Source: an uncultured Pelagibacteraceae bacterium (GTDB lineage: Bacteria > Pseudomonadota > Alphaproteobacteria > Pelagibacterales > Pelagibacteraceae). Taken from it: a DNA stretch of 61,595 nt. Position 1 is the stretch's first letter; every line of letters starts with the position of its first letter. Shown one piece after another: positions 35,581-43,502 of this stretch. The position numbers were made by a program, and so were the translations under genes. The stretch spans positions 1 through 61,595 of the forward strand of contig CABYLY010000006.1 in assembly GCA_902519945.1 (NCBI GenBank). The letters are read 5' to 3'. The notes under the pieces are model-generated. The model had not been told where the DNA came from, did no database searches, and worked only from the letters and a program-made list of their open reading frames with translations.

Positions 35581-36623
35581 AAACTATCTCCAGCTAAAAA
35601 GTAAATTTTCCCATTATTTGGATGAACCTGTATATCTCTAATTCGTCCAATTTTATCTTTAAAAATTATGTCTTCCTTTACTTTAGATTTATTATCGAAG
35701 ATTAGCTTTCTTAACGATTGATCCTTTAATGAGGTGATTAAAGCATGACCATTCCACTCTTTAAACTCTTCTCCTTTATAAATAGTGATTGCGCTTGTTG
35801 CAATCGAGGGCACCCAATATTGGATTGCTTTTGTAAAGCCTGGTTTCCACTTAGGGCCGATAGGTAAACCAGAATAATTTTTTCCACCCCATCCTAGGAT
35901 TTTCCAACCATAATTTTCACCCTTTTTAACCTCACCAAACCAATCACCACCTTTAGCTCCATGGTTACTAATATAAATTTTACCATCAAAAGATGATAAA
36001 GTTAAACCTTGAGGATTTCTGATGCCAATTTGATAAATTTCAGGAAGCCAATCTGGTTTGCCCTCGAACTTAGGATTATCATTTGGAATACTTCCATCAA
36101 GATTAATTCTAATAATGCTACCAGGATGTTTTGATGGGTCTTGGGCTATCATACCCTGGCCTCTTTCACCTGCAGATGCAAATAAATAATTATCTTTGAT
36201 CGCCAATCTTGATCCAAAATGATAACCAGAATTTATCGGTGGTTCTGCTTGGAAGATATTTTTAAAATCCAATTTTTTTTTATTGAAAGATGCTTTAGCA
36301 ATGGAGGTGCTGGTCTTCATATTACCTCTATTTTCAGTATAAGCAATATAAACAAAATTATCTTTAAAAAGAATATCTAACAAACCACCTTGTCCATGTT
36401 CTATAAAATTTAAATTATGATCAACCTCTAAGACTTCTTTTGTTATAATATTTGCAATTTTAATTTTTCCACTCTTCTCAGTAAGAATTAATTCATTATT
36501 GTTTAAAAAAGATGAACCCCATGGATCATTTAGTGTTAGTTGTTCCTCTAATGAAAAATTTTGAGCAAATGAATATACAGAATGAATTAAAAAAAATGAT
36601 ATTAAAAAAAAAATTTTCTTCAC
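35559..36623 (-). CDS. PQQ-dependent sugar dehydrogenase-like beta-propeller protein
   Basis: A 354-aa secreted protein with signal peptide (residues 1-20, ending SVYSFAQ). The glucose/sorbosone dehydrogenase signatures are seen: LNFIEHGQGGLLDI with its catalytic-type His, YHFGSRLAI, QIGIRNPQGLTLS and NYGWKILGWGG. It resembles the Asd/YliI soluble aldose dehydrogenases. Whether PQQ is available in this organism cannot be judged from the window. It is flanked by an SDR gene upstream on the same strand. Confidence 0.88.
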   Translation of the reverse strand: MKKIFFLISFFLIHSVYSFAQNFSLEEQLTLNDPWGSSFLNNNELILTEKSGKIKIANIITKEVLEVDHNLNFIEHGQGGLLDILFKDNFVYIAYTENRGNMKTSTSIAKASFNKKKLDFKNIFQAEPPINSGYHFGSRLAIKDNYLFASAGERGQGMIAQDPSKHPGSIIRINLDGSIPNDNPKFEGKPDWLPEIYQIGIRNPQGLTLSSFDGKIYISNHGAKGGDWFGEVKKGENYGWKILGWGGKNYSGLPIGPKWKPGFTKAIQYWVPSIATSAITIYKGEEFKEWNGHALITSLKDQSLRKLIFDNKSKVKEDIIFKDKIGRIRDIQVHPNNGKIYFLAGDSLWLMQKN

Positions 36624-36624
36624 T

Positions 36625-37335
36625 TTATGAAAGTTTGGATCTTCCGCCGTCTACAGCGATTATTTGACCTGTTATCCATGAGCTATCTTCTGAAATTAAA
36701 AATTTTGCTAATGAAGCGGAGTCTTTACCTTCTCCTAATCTTTTCAAAGGGTGAGCCTTTGCTATGCCATCAGCTAGCGCTTTATTTTTTAACATTGGCT
36801 CCGCAATTTTTGAATGAGTTAAGCTTGGCGCAATACAATTCACTCTAATATTTGGAGCAAATTCAGCTGCCAGAGAAACTGTTAAACCTTCCACAGCTGC
36901 TTTGGTTGACGCAATAATTGCATGGTTGGTAAACCCTCTTTGAGCAGCTACTGTTGAAAATAAAACAACAGACCCCTTATTTTTTTTTAAACTTTCTTGA
37001 TATCCCTTAATTACCTCAACAGCTGAATAAAGATTTAATTTCATACATTTAATAAAATCTTGCTCAGTAACCATTCTCACAGGTTTTAAATCAATTGAGC
37101 CGACACAATAAGCTACGCCTTTGATATCTGGAATATCGTTTTTTACTTTTTCAATAAATCCTTCTTCTAAAACATCAACAATCGTAAAAGGACAACTTAG
37201 TCTTTCCGAAATATTTTTTACCTCATTATCATTTCTACCTACTAAATGAACATCTTTTCCTGAATTCACCAATTGTTCAGCTAAACTAGATCCGATTGAA
37301 CCTGTCGCACCAAAAATAAGATATTTTTCTGACAT
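36625..37335 (-). CDS. Atypical SDR family protein lacking the catalytic Tyr
   Basis: A 236-aa Rossmann-fold short-chain dehydrogenase/reductase homologue. The nucleotide loop is GATGSIGSS (residues 9-17), S127 is in VLFSTVAAQ, and K145 is in ASTKAAVEGL. The position four before the Lys, normally the catalytic Tyr, is I141, with H138 nearby. The C-terminal RVNCIAPSLTHSKIAEP and ITGQIIAVDGG blocks are standard. A Tyr-less SDR may bind a cofactor without classic oxidoreductase chemistry. It is divergent from the photolyase gene by 27 bases. Confidence 0.85.
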   Translation of the reverse strand: MSEKYLIFGATGSIGSSLAEQLVNSGKDVHLVGRNDNEVKNISERLSCPFTIVDVLEEGFIEKVKNDIPDIKGVAYCVGSIDLKPVRMVTEQDFIKCMKLNLYSAVEVIKGYQESLKKNKGSVVLFSTVAAQRGFTNHAIIASTKAAVEGLTVSLAAEFAPNIRVNCIAPSLTHSKIAEPMLKNKALADGIAKAHPLKRLGEGKDSASLAKFLISEDSSWITGQIIAVDGGRSKLS

Positions 37336-37362
37336 AAAAAATTTAATTAGTTATATTTAATT

Positions 37363-38853
37363 ATGAAGTTATTTTTTATACTGGGCAACCAATTATTTCC
37401 ATCAAAATACATAGACCGCTTCAAAAAAGACCACCTTTTTTTTATGGCTGAAGATTATGAACTATGTACCTACGAAAAACATCATAAACAAAAAATTCTT
37501 CTTTTTTTATCATCGATGAGGTCTCATGCTGATACACTTAGAAAAGACAAATTCAAAATAGAATACTTAAAAATAGAAGATAGAGAATTTAAAGATAGTT
37601 ATTTCAAAAAACTTAAAAAAATAATTAGCTCAAAAAAAATTAAAGAAATATCGAGTTTTGAAGTTGAGGATAAGTTTTTTGAAAAAAAAATAAATCAGTT
37701 CATAAGTAAAGAAAAAATTAAATGGAATGTTATTCAAACGCCAATGTTTTTAAATTCTAGAGAAGATTTTAAAAAATATTTATCAAAGTCAAAAAAACCA
37801 TTTATGGCAAATTTTTACAAAGAGGTAAGAAGGAAATCCGGAGTATTAATGGGTTCAGATGGAAATCCAACTGGTGGTAAATGGAGCTTTGATGAGGATA
37901 ATAGAAAGAAATTACCACAAAATATTTCAATTCCAAAATTTCCAAAAATAAATGAAACTCCACATACAAAAAAGTTAAAACCTATTATTGAAAAGCTATT
38001 TAAGGATCATCCAGGCAGTACTGAAAATTTTTGGTTTGCAACAGAACATAATGATGTCTTAAAGCTCTTAAATTTTTTTATAAAAGAAAAGTCAAATTTA
38101 TTTGGTGATTACGAGGATGCAGTTGATCAAAAAGATAATATTTTATTTCACAGCGCCTTAAGTCCGTATGTAAATTTGGGAATAATCACTCCAGAATTTA
38201 TATTGAAAAAAATTTTAGATTTTCACAAAAGTAAAAAAATAAGACTAAATTCTTTGGAGGGCTATATTCGTCAAGTAATAGGTTGGCGAGAATTTATGAG
38301 GGGAATTTATCAAAGTTACTCAAATGAAATGGAGACAGGAAATTTTTTCAAACAAAATCGAAAGATGAAAAAATCTTGGTATGAAGGGACTACTGGATTG
38401 CCACCACTCGATTATGCAATCAAAAATGCTTTAAATCATGGATGGTCACATCATATTGAAAGATTAATGATTTTATCAAATATAATGAATCTTTGTGAGA
38501 TTAAACCAGTTATTGTTTACAAATGGTTTATGGAGATGTTTGTTGACTCCTCTGATTGGGTAATGGTTCCAAATGTTTATGGCATGGGATTGTTTAGTGA
38601 TGGAGGAATTTTTGCTACGAAGCCATATATTTGTGGATCAAGTTATTTTATGAAAATGATGGATTTTAAAAGAGGTGATTGGTGCAACATAATGGACGGA
38701 CTTTACTGGAGATTTATAGATCGAAACAGAAAGTTTTTTTTAAAAAATCCAAGACTTTCCATGATGGTAAGAATTTTCGATAAAATGAAATCTGATAGAA
38801 AAAAATTGATTTTATCTGCGGCTGATAAATTTATTAAACAAAATACAATTTAG
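37363..38853 (+). CDS. Cryptochrome/photolyase-related protein (FeS-BCP/CryPro-like group)
   Basis: A 496-aa member of the bacterial (6-4) photolyase-like group. The N-terminal alpha/beta domain begins LFFILGNQLFPSKYI. The FAD-binding part includes VIGWREFMRGIYQ, HHIERLMILSNIMNLCEI and SSDWVMVPNVYGMG. Three cysteines in the FeS region are C378, C424 and C441. The YCxxC pair I associate with FeS-bearing members is absent, so an intact [4Fe-4S] cluster looks unlikely. It probably repairs UV photoproducts or senses light. The DUF2256 gene follows with a one-base overlap. Confidence 0.88.
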   Translation: MKLFFILGNQLFPSKYIDRFKKDHLFFMAEDYELCTYEKHHKQKILLFLSSMRSHADTLRKDKFKIEYLKIEDREFKDSYFKKLKKIISSKKIKEISSFEVEDKFFEKKINQFISKEKIKWNVIQTPMFLNSREDFKKYLSKSKKPFMANFYKEVRRKSGVLMGSDGNPTGGKWSFDEDNRKKLPQNISIPKFPKINETPHTKKLKPIIEKLFKDHPGSTENFWFATEHNDVLKLLNFFIKEKSNLFGDYEDAVDQKDNILFHSALSPYVNLGIITPEFILKKILDFHKSKKIRLNSLEGYIRQVIGWREFMRGIYQSYSNEMETGNFFKQNRKMKKSWYEGTTGLPPLDYAIKNALNHGWSHHIERLMILSNIMNLCEIKPVIVYKWFMEMFVDSSDWVMVPNVYGMGLFSDGGIFATKPYICGSSYFMKMMDFKRGDWCNIMDGLYWRFIDRNRKFFLKNPRLSMMVRIFDKMKSDRKKLILSAADKFIKQNTI

Positions 38854-38981
38854 TGAAAAAAGAAAATTTACCAACAAAGGTTTGCCCAATATGTCAAAGA
38901 CCATTTAGATGGAGAAGAAAATGGAGATTGAATTGGGACAAAGTAAAGTATTGTTCCAAAAAATGTTCATCAAAGAATTAA
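38853..38981 (+). CDS. DUF2256 mini-protein, four-Cys zinc-binding type
   Basis: 42 aa from a GTG that overlaps the photolyase stop. The family pattern is complete: LPTKVCPICQRPFRWRRKW followed by NWDKVKYCSKKCSS, giving a CxxC...CxxxC tetrad (C11, C14, C34, C38) that probably binds zinc, around a Trp/Arg-rich basic stretch. DUF2256 genes are often neighbours of cryptochrome/photolyase genes, as here. Function unknown. Its end overlaps the start of the next gene by 19 bases in another frame. Confidence 0.88.
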   Translation: MKKENLPTKVCPICQRPFRWRRKWRLNWDKVKYCSKKCSSKN

Positions 38982-40408
38982 AAAATATTACAAAATACTT
39001 CATACTATTTTTTTTTGTAATTCTCACAAATAATACACGTGCAGAATTTTTTGAGGACTTATCAAAAATTATTGAAAATAATGAGAAAAGGCTCAGCTAT
39101 GGTATCTCAGTGACGGATTTAAATTTAGACGGAAACTATGAGTTTATAGTTACAGGATTTGGCTTTCCTAATTTGGCATTAGCTTTCCAGGATGGGAAAT
39201 TAAAGAATTTAAAACAACAAGAAATTTTTTCTGATACTTTAAGGAAGACTATAGGAGTTGCTGCTTGTGATATTGATAAAGATGGTTTTGAAGAAATCTA
39301 CTTTTTAAATACAGATACATATAGTGGAGCAAAAAGATATTCGGACAGATTATTAGATTTTGAGGAAAAAGACTATATCGATTTATTTGAATTAGAGAAA
39401 AATATTGAAAATTTAAACTTAACAGCAGGAAGGTCTGTGGTTTGTGTCGATAGGAAGGGAGATGGAGAATATGGTATATACGTAGCAAACTACGGAGGAC
39501 CAACAAGATTTTATGAGATTGAAAATGACTTAATTAGAGATAAGGCACAGAACTTGAATATTGACAATGTTACTGGAGGAAGAGCTGTGGTATCTGGACA
39601 TATTTTAACAGAAAGAACAGATATTTTTGCAGCAAATGAAAGAGGAGCAAATTTTCTTTTCAAAAATAATGACGGAAATTTTGAGGATGTAGCATTTGAT
39701 TATAGAGTAGATGATGTAATCCAAAATGGCAGAGGTACTGCTTTATCAGACATATATTATCGAGGTAGACTGGATATTTTAAGTGGTAATTGGCTTGGTT
39801 ATCACAGAGCTTATGTTTTAGAAAACAACGAATTTAAAGATATAGGAAATAAAGCTTTTGATAAACCTTCGAGAATAAGAACTATTATATCCGCAGATTT
39901 TGATAACGATGGTTTCGATGAAGTTTTTATGAATAACATTGCAGAACCTAATAAATTATTTCGTATTAAAGATAATGGAAAATTTGAACAGATAAATTTT
40001 AAAGTTGGTCTCGAACCTAGAGGATATGGTACTGGAGCTGCAGTTGCAGATATTGATAATGATGGTGTTTTAGAATTATTAGTTGCTCGTGGTGAAAGTA
40101 AAGAACAAGCACTTACACTCTACAAAGCAAAAGTAGACAAAGAAAGTAAATATATAAGAATTAAACCTTTAAACAAACATGGTGCACCAGCAAGAGGGGC
40201 TACAGTGACATTAATAACTGATCAAAGAAAACATTCAAAAACTATTGATGCTGGGTCTGGTTACTTATGTCAAATGGAGCCTGTGGCACATTATGGAATT
40301 AGAAAAAATGAAAAAAATTTTAAAGTGGAGGTTAAATGGACCAACGGATCAAAAAAATTATTAGATATAAATGAGTTAAATCAAACCATTACAATAAAGC
40401 AAAAATGA
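38963..40408 (+). CDS. Secreted FG-GAP / ASPIC-UnbV (CRTAC1-type) repeat protein
   Basis: 481 aa from the ATG at 38963, which gives a good signal peptide (FILFFFVILTNNTRA); an upstream Met at 38909 would put 18 polar residues before it. It contains integrin-like FG-GAP repeats with calcium-loop motifs: DLNLDGNYEF, DIDKDGFEEI, DFDNDGFDEV and DIDNDGVLEL. The C-terminal ASPIC/UnbV domain (about the last 85 residues) contains GAPARGATVTL. It is probably an extracytoplasmic calcium-stabilised beta-propeller. The partner is unknown. It overlaps the next gene by 4 bases. Confidence 0.85.
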   Translation: MFIKELKNITKYFILFFFVILTNNTRAEFFEDLSKIIENNEKRLSYGISVTDLNLDGNYEFIVTGFGFPNLALAFQDGKLKNLKQQEIFSDTLRKTIGVAACDIDKDGFEEIYFLNTDTYSGAKRYSDRLLDFEEKDYIDLFELEKNIENLNLTAGRSVVCVDRKGDGEYGIYVANYGGPTRFYEIENDLIRDKAQNLNIDNVTGGRAVVSGHILTERTDIFAANERGANFLFKNNDGNFEDVAFDYRVDDVIQNGRGTALSDIYYRGRLDILSGNWLGYHRAYVLENNEFKDIGNKAFDKPSRIRTIISADFDNDGFDEVFMNNIAEPNKLFRIKDNGKFEQINFKVGLEPRGYGTGAAVADIDNDGVLELLVARGESKEQALTLYKAKVDKESKYIRIKPLNKHGAPARGATVTLITDQRKHSKTIDAGSGYLCQMEPVAHYGIRKNEKNFKVEVKWTNGSKKLLDINELNQTITIKQK

Positions 40409-41094
40409 AAAAAATTTTTAATATATCTTTAATAATATTTTTATTATTATCTCAGCTAAAGTCATTTGCTGAAGATAGAAATTATCATAAAGAATTAATT
40501 ACTGATTGGTCAAGAATATTTCCAGATAAGAACAGAAATGCTGCAGGGCCGAAATTTTTTAAATATATATTAGATAAAGATATAACTTACAAAGACTTTA
40601 TTGAATTTAATAAATTATATTGTGCAGTTTCTGGATCTTTGATTGATCCAAACAGTGACTCTGAATTTTTATTTATCAAAGAAAGCAAAACTAATAGAAA
40701 AATTTGTGGGAATTACTTTAGATGTTGTGTTCCATGTTCGTGCGATCTTATGAAGTACTCTCAGGCTCAAAAAATGAAACATAAATTTAAAGATGGTTTA
40801 AAAGAATTTTATGTTTTAACAATAAAAAATCCTTGTGCAAAAAAGGATTTTCCAAATAGAGTTAATAAAGATTATTTTTGTGATGGTAAAAAAATTAATA
40901 AGTCTGAAGTGTATAATCTTAATGGTCGAATAGTAATAGGTTTGTTGCATAATGGAAAAAGTTGTGAAAAAGATGAAATAGATTTTGTCAAAAGCCATCA
41001 AGTTACTGGTAGATACTGTGAGTTAAGAAATAATACACCTTTGCAAGATTTAGATGCTGGTATGGGTGATATTTTTATAAAATTAGCAAGATAA
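40405..41094 (+). CDS. Secreted cysteine-rich protein of unknown function
   Basis: A 229-aa protein with a signal peptide (residues 1-22, ending KSFAE) and 10 cysteines in the mature part. Five of them are clustered in CGNYFRCCVPCSCD, with further cysteines in NPCAKK, YFCDGK, KSCEKD and RYCELR. It is probably disulfide-bonded or metal-binding in the periplasm. I do not recognise the family. It is translationally coupled to the FG-GAP protein (ATGA), which suggests a joint role. Confidence 0.7.
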   Translation: MKKIFNISLIIFLLLSQLKSFAEDRNYHKELITDWSRIFPDKNRNAAGPKFFKYILDKDITYKDFIEFNKLYCAVSGSLIDPNSDSEFLFIKESKTNRKICGNYFRCCVPCSCDLMKYSQAQKMKHKFKDGLKEFYVLTIKNPCAKKDFPNRVNKDYFCDGKKINKSEVYNLNGRIVIGLLHNGKSCEKDEIDFVKSHQVTGRYCELRNNTPLQDLDAGMGDIFIKLAR

Positions 41095-41121
41095 ATTTTA
41101 TATACTGATTTTCAAACTCAT

Positions 41122-41259
41122 ATGAAAAAAAAGAAAAAAAAATTGAAAAAAAAAAATCCAATAGCAAAATTATTAAGCTCACCAATGTTGAGAAATAAAA
41201 TAGTGAAAAATGAAAAAAAAATTTATAATAGAAAAAAATTTAAATTAGAGAATGAATAA
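41122..41259 (+). CDS. 45-aa basic protein resembling the ribosome-rescue factor ArfA
   Basis: A short ORF that begins with ten Lys in the first eleven residues after Met apart from one Leu. It continues NPIAKLLSSPMLRNKIVKN, then EKKIYNRKKFKLE. The SPMLRNKIVKN...YNRKK segment resembles the ALLHDPLFRQRVEKNKK...Y-RK region of E. coli ArfA, as I recall it. Small basic proteins with this NP-AK-L...R-K-V...Y-RKK pattern recur in alphaproteobacteria. It overlaps the next gene start by 8 bases. Coding status is supported by the motif; the ArfA link is a hypothesis. Confidence 0.6.
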   Translation: MKKKKKKLKKKNPIAKLLSSPMLRNKIVKNEKKIYNRKKFKLENE

Positions 41260-41473
41260 TAAAATTTTTGAGTGGGCCGGAGTCATCACAGCGATTCTAT
41301 ACTCATTGTTCGTAGCTATGAATATTGGCATAGAGTTTTTTGGTTTTTGTTTATTACTTATATCTGCAATTTTAATTGGAATTTGGGCCTATAGGGGCGG
41401 TCATAGAGGTATTTTATTTCTACAATTCTTTTATGCCACGGCAGGAATTATTGGAATGTTTAGGTGGTTTTAG
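41252..41473 (+). CDS. Small integral membrane protein
   Basis: 73 aa, almost entirely hydrophobic, with three short membrane segments at about residues 7-27, 29-47 and 53-70 separated by AYRGGHRG. The length and character resemble small NMN transporter-like fragments, but no specific family can be named. It overlaps the 45-aa gene upstream. Its TAG stop shares TTAG with the convergent photolyase-like gene. Confidence 0.6.
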   Translation: MNNKIFEWAGVITAILYSLFVAMNIGIEFFGFCLLLISAILIGIWAYRGGHRGILFLQFFYATAGIIGMFRWF

Positions 41474-42609
41474 TCGAAAGTTGTAATTATTTTAGGAATA
41501 TAGTTTTTAAAATTAAAAAAACCTTTATTACAATATTGCCAAGAATATTGATCGAGTTTTCTATATAAAAAATCTATTTTAAAATTATTTGAATTTAAAT
41601 AATCCAAGTTTTCACCAACAGTTGGATATAATGCAAGAACTTTTTCGTTTACATTTTTAACTTCACTTATATCTAATACTTCGCAATCGATAGAATTATT
41701 TTCTAATCTTTGCTTTTGATCGTTAATTAAAAGAGATTTAAATTTGATAACTTTTTCACTTAGTTTGATAGATCTATTTTCATTTTTATTTGAGATTATA
41801 TAGATTTTTTTAAACTTATAATTTTGAAAATCAGTGGTTTCAAATGATAAATTATTTTCAAAAATCAAAAGATTTTCATCATTTATATCTTTATTACTAA
41901 AATTTTGTTTAACTAATGAGTACGTTTTTTCAGAAACTTTTGGAGGAGCGTTTTCATTTAATTTAACATTATTAAATCTATTATTGGTGAATTTTCTAAT
42001 ATTCCACTCGCTCGCTAAATAGTGCTTTCCTTGTGTTTGAATTCCAGCTACCCATCTCCAACCAAGAGTATTAGACGCAGAATCTCCATCGAAAAGATGT
42101 TGCATAAAAAATTCTGCTCCTAGTTGCCAAGGTAATTCTAAAGTAAAAATCCAAATACTGGCAAACCACATTCTAGTGTGATTATGTAAATAATTATTTT
42201 CTTTAAGCTCACCTACCCAGTGATTAAAGCATTCAACATTTGTATTCCCATTAATTGCGTTTTTGTAATTTTGGTTATTTTTAAATTCTTCTCGTATTTT
42301 ATTTAATTCTAGCAAGTAATCTGTCCAAACATTTGGTCTTAATTCTAACCAACCCTTCCAATATGTCCGCCATAAAACTTCTTGAATAAATTTTTCATTT
42401 TTAGAAAAAGAAAACTTACTAAGTGATTTTTCAATCACTTCTTTCTCGTTAATTACTCCATGAGTTATATATGGAGATAAACCTGATATATTTGTTCTGT
42501 TTTCTGGACCAAAATCAAAATTTCTTAATTTGGAATACTCAGAAAGATTTTTTTCTACAAAATTATTTAATTTATCTAAGGCCGCAGCCTTTGTGGCTTC
42601 AAATTTCAT
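41470..42609 (-). CDS. Photolyase FAD-binding-domain protein with C-terminal alpha/beta domain (permuted)
   Basis: A 379-aa protein that starts at once with the helical FAD-binding domain of photolyases (residues 1-225). Visible are LSPYITHGVI, EVLWRTYWKGWLEL, NHTRMWFASIWIF, DGDSASNTLGWRWVAG and SEWNIRKFTNN. The normal N-terminal antenna-binding alpha/beta domain is missing. Residues about 245-379 show alternating strand/helix character (NLLIFENNLSF, KKIYIISNKN, CEVLDISEV, KVLALYPTVGE) like that missing domain. This suggests a circular permutation. It could be a photolyase, a flavin photoreceptor or an unrelated flavoprotein. Confidence 0.75.
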   Translation of the reverse strand: MKFEATKAAALDKLNNFVEKNLSEYSKLRNFDFGPENRTNISGLSPYITHGVINEKEVIEKSLSKFSFSKNEKFIQEVLWRTYWKGWLELRPNVWTDYLLELNKIREEFKNNQNYKNAINGNTNVECFNHWVGELKENNYLHNHTRMWFASIWIFTLELPWQLGAEFFMQHLFDGDSASNTLGWRWVAGIQTQGKHYLASEWNIRKFTNNRFNNVKLNENAPPKVSEKTYSLVKQNFSNKDINDENLLIFENNLSFETTDFQNYKFKKIYIISNKNENRSIKLSEKVIKFKSLLINDQKQRLENNSIDCEVLDISEVKNVNEKVLALYPTVGENLDYLNSNNFKIDFLYRKLDQYSWQYCNKGFFNFKNYIPKIITTFD

Positions 42610-42615
42610 GTTGAT

Positions 42616-42996
42616 TTATTTTGATTTTTTTTTCTTTAAACCAAGCTTGTCGCTATGTCTTAATCTTAAAATAACAATTGCACCAGCAATTAGGACTATG
42701 GCAATAGCTTCATAAACTAAAGCAGTAGGATCCATTTCCTTACCTTGAAGAATAATAAATCGTGCTAAGGCAGTGATTGCAATCAATAACGGAAGAGTAA
42801 TGCTAATTGATTGTTGGTTCCAAAAAACTCTTACCATTGCAAGCACTTCTAAGTAAAGAAACATCAATAACAAATCTGCTAAAGTGACAGATCTATTTTC
42901 AAACATTTTGTACATTTCTATACCTACTGCAATAACTGTACTTATTAATATGATAACCATTAATATTAGTTGTAAGTTTTTTGCTATTTTTTCCAT
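42616..42996 (-). CDS. PsiE family membrane protein (phosphate-starvation-inducible type)
   Basis: A 126-aa protein with four hydrophobic segments (about residues 8-26, 38-56, 66-84 and 90-108) and a lysine-rich tail. The TLADLLLMFLYLEVLAMVRVFW and ITALARFIILQGKEMDP blocks match the PsiE family, named for a phosphate-starvation-induced E. coli protein of unknown activity. It overlaps by one base the membrane-protein gene upstream. Confidence 0.85.
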   Translation of the reverse strand: MEKIAKNLQLILMVIILISTVIAVGIEMYKMFENRSVTLADLLLMFLYLEVLAMVRVFWNQQSISITLPLLIAITALARFIILQGKEMDPTALVYEAIAIVLIAGAIVILRLRHSDKLGLKKKKSK

Positions 42997-43448
42997 TACT
43001 TATCTTTACTAAATGGTAGCCATTTTTCAAACACTGATTTTGAAGGCCCATCGTAAGGGATTGTATATGAATTAGTATTTGTAAGAACTTCTATGCCTTT
43101 TGAAAAAACAAATATAAAAACAATTACAAAAACTATCACCATTATTTTGAAAGGATCAAAATTTTTTGTTCTAAAGACACTGCTAGACTTTTCTTCAGCT
43201 TTATGAAATTGTTTAAATGTCATGTAAACTGCAAATATAAGACCAATATGAGCTATATAAGTCCCAGCCCAACCAAAAGCAAAAGTTGTATATGAGAAAA
43301 CATATAAACTAAATACAGTAGTCCAAATAAAACTTAATACTAATAAAATTTGTAATCTAACTGCTTTTGGTAAAGATCTTAAGTCATTTTTACTATCGTC
43401 AAATAGTATGTTGGCTGAGTCCTGCATCCATTTTTTTAAACCATCCAT
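42996..43448 (-). CDS. Integral membrane protein of unknown function
   Basis: 150 aa from the ATG at 43448 (a TTG three codons upstream is possible). It has three membrane segments, about residues 33-52, 58-78 and 102-120, and a polar C terminus. No family recognised. It is coupled to the PsiE-type gene, suggesting a joint membrane function. Confidence 0.65.
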   Translation of the reverse strand: MDGLKKWMQDSANILFDDSKNDLRSLPKAVRLQILLVLSFIWTTVFSLYVFSYTTFAFGWAGTYIAHIGLIFAVYMTFKQFHKAEEKSSSVFRTKNFDPFKIMVIVFVIVFIFVFSKGIEVLTNTNSYTIPYDGPSKSVFEKWLPFSKDK

Positions 43449-43502
43449 ATAAGCCAAATTAAGTTTTTTTTAAAAATTAACAATGCTCAAAATGTCCATA
43501 AA

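Noticed and set aside
39249-39506. Minus-strand ORF inside the FG-GAP gene, and similar minus-strand ORFs elsewhere (for example 55285-55569 and 58343-58759)
   Set aside because: They are wholly inside well-supported genes on the other strand. They have His/Leu/Phe-rich compositions typical of antisense readings and match no domain.
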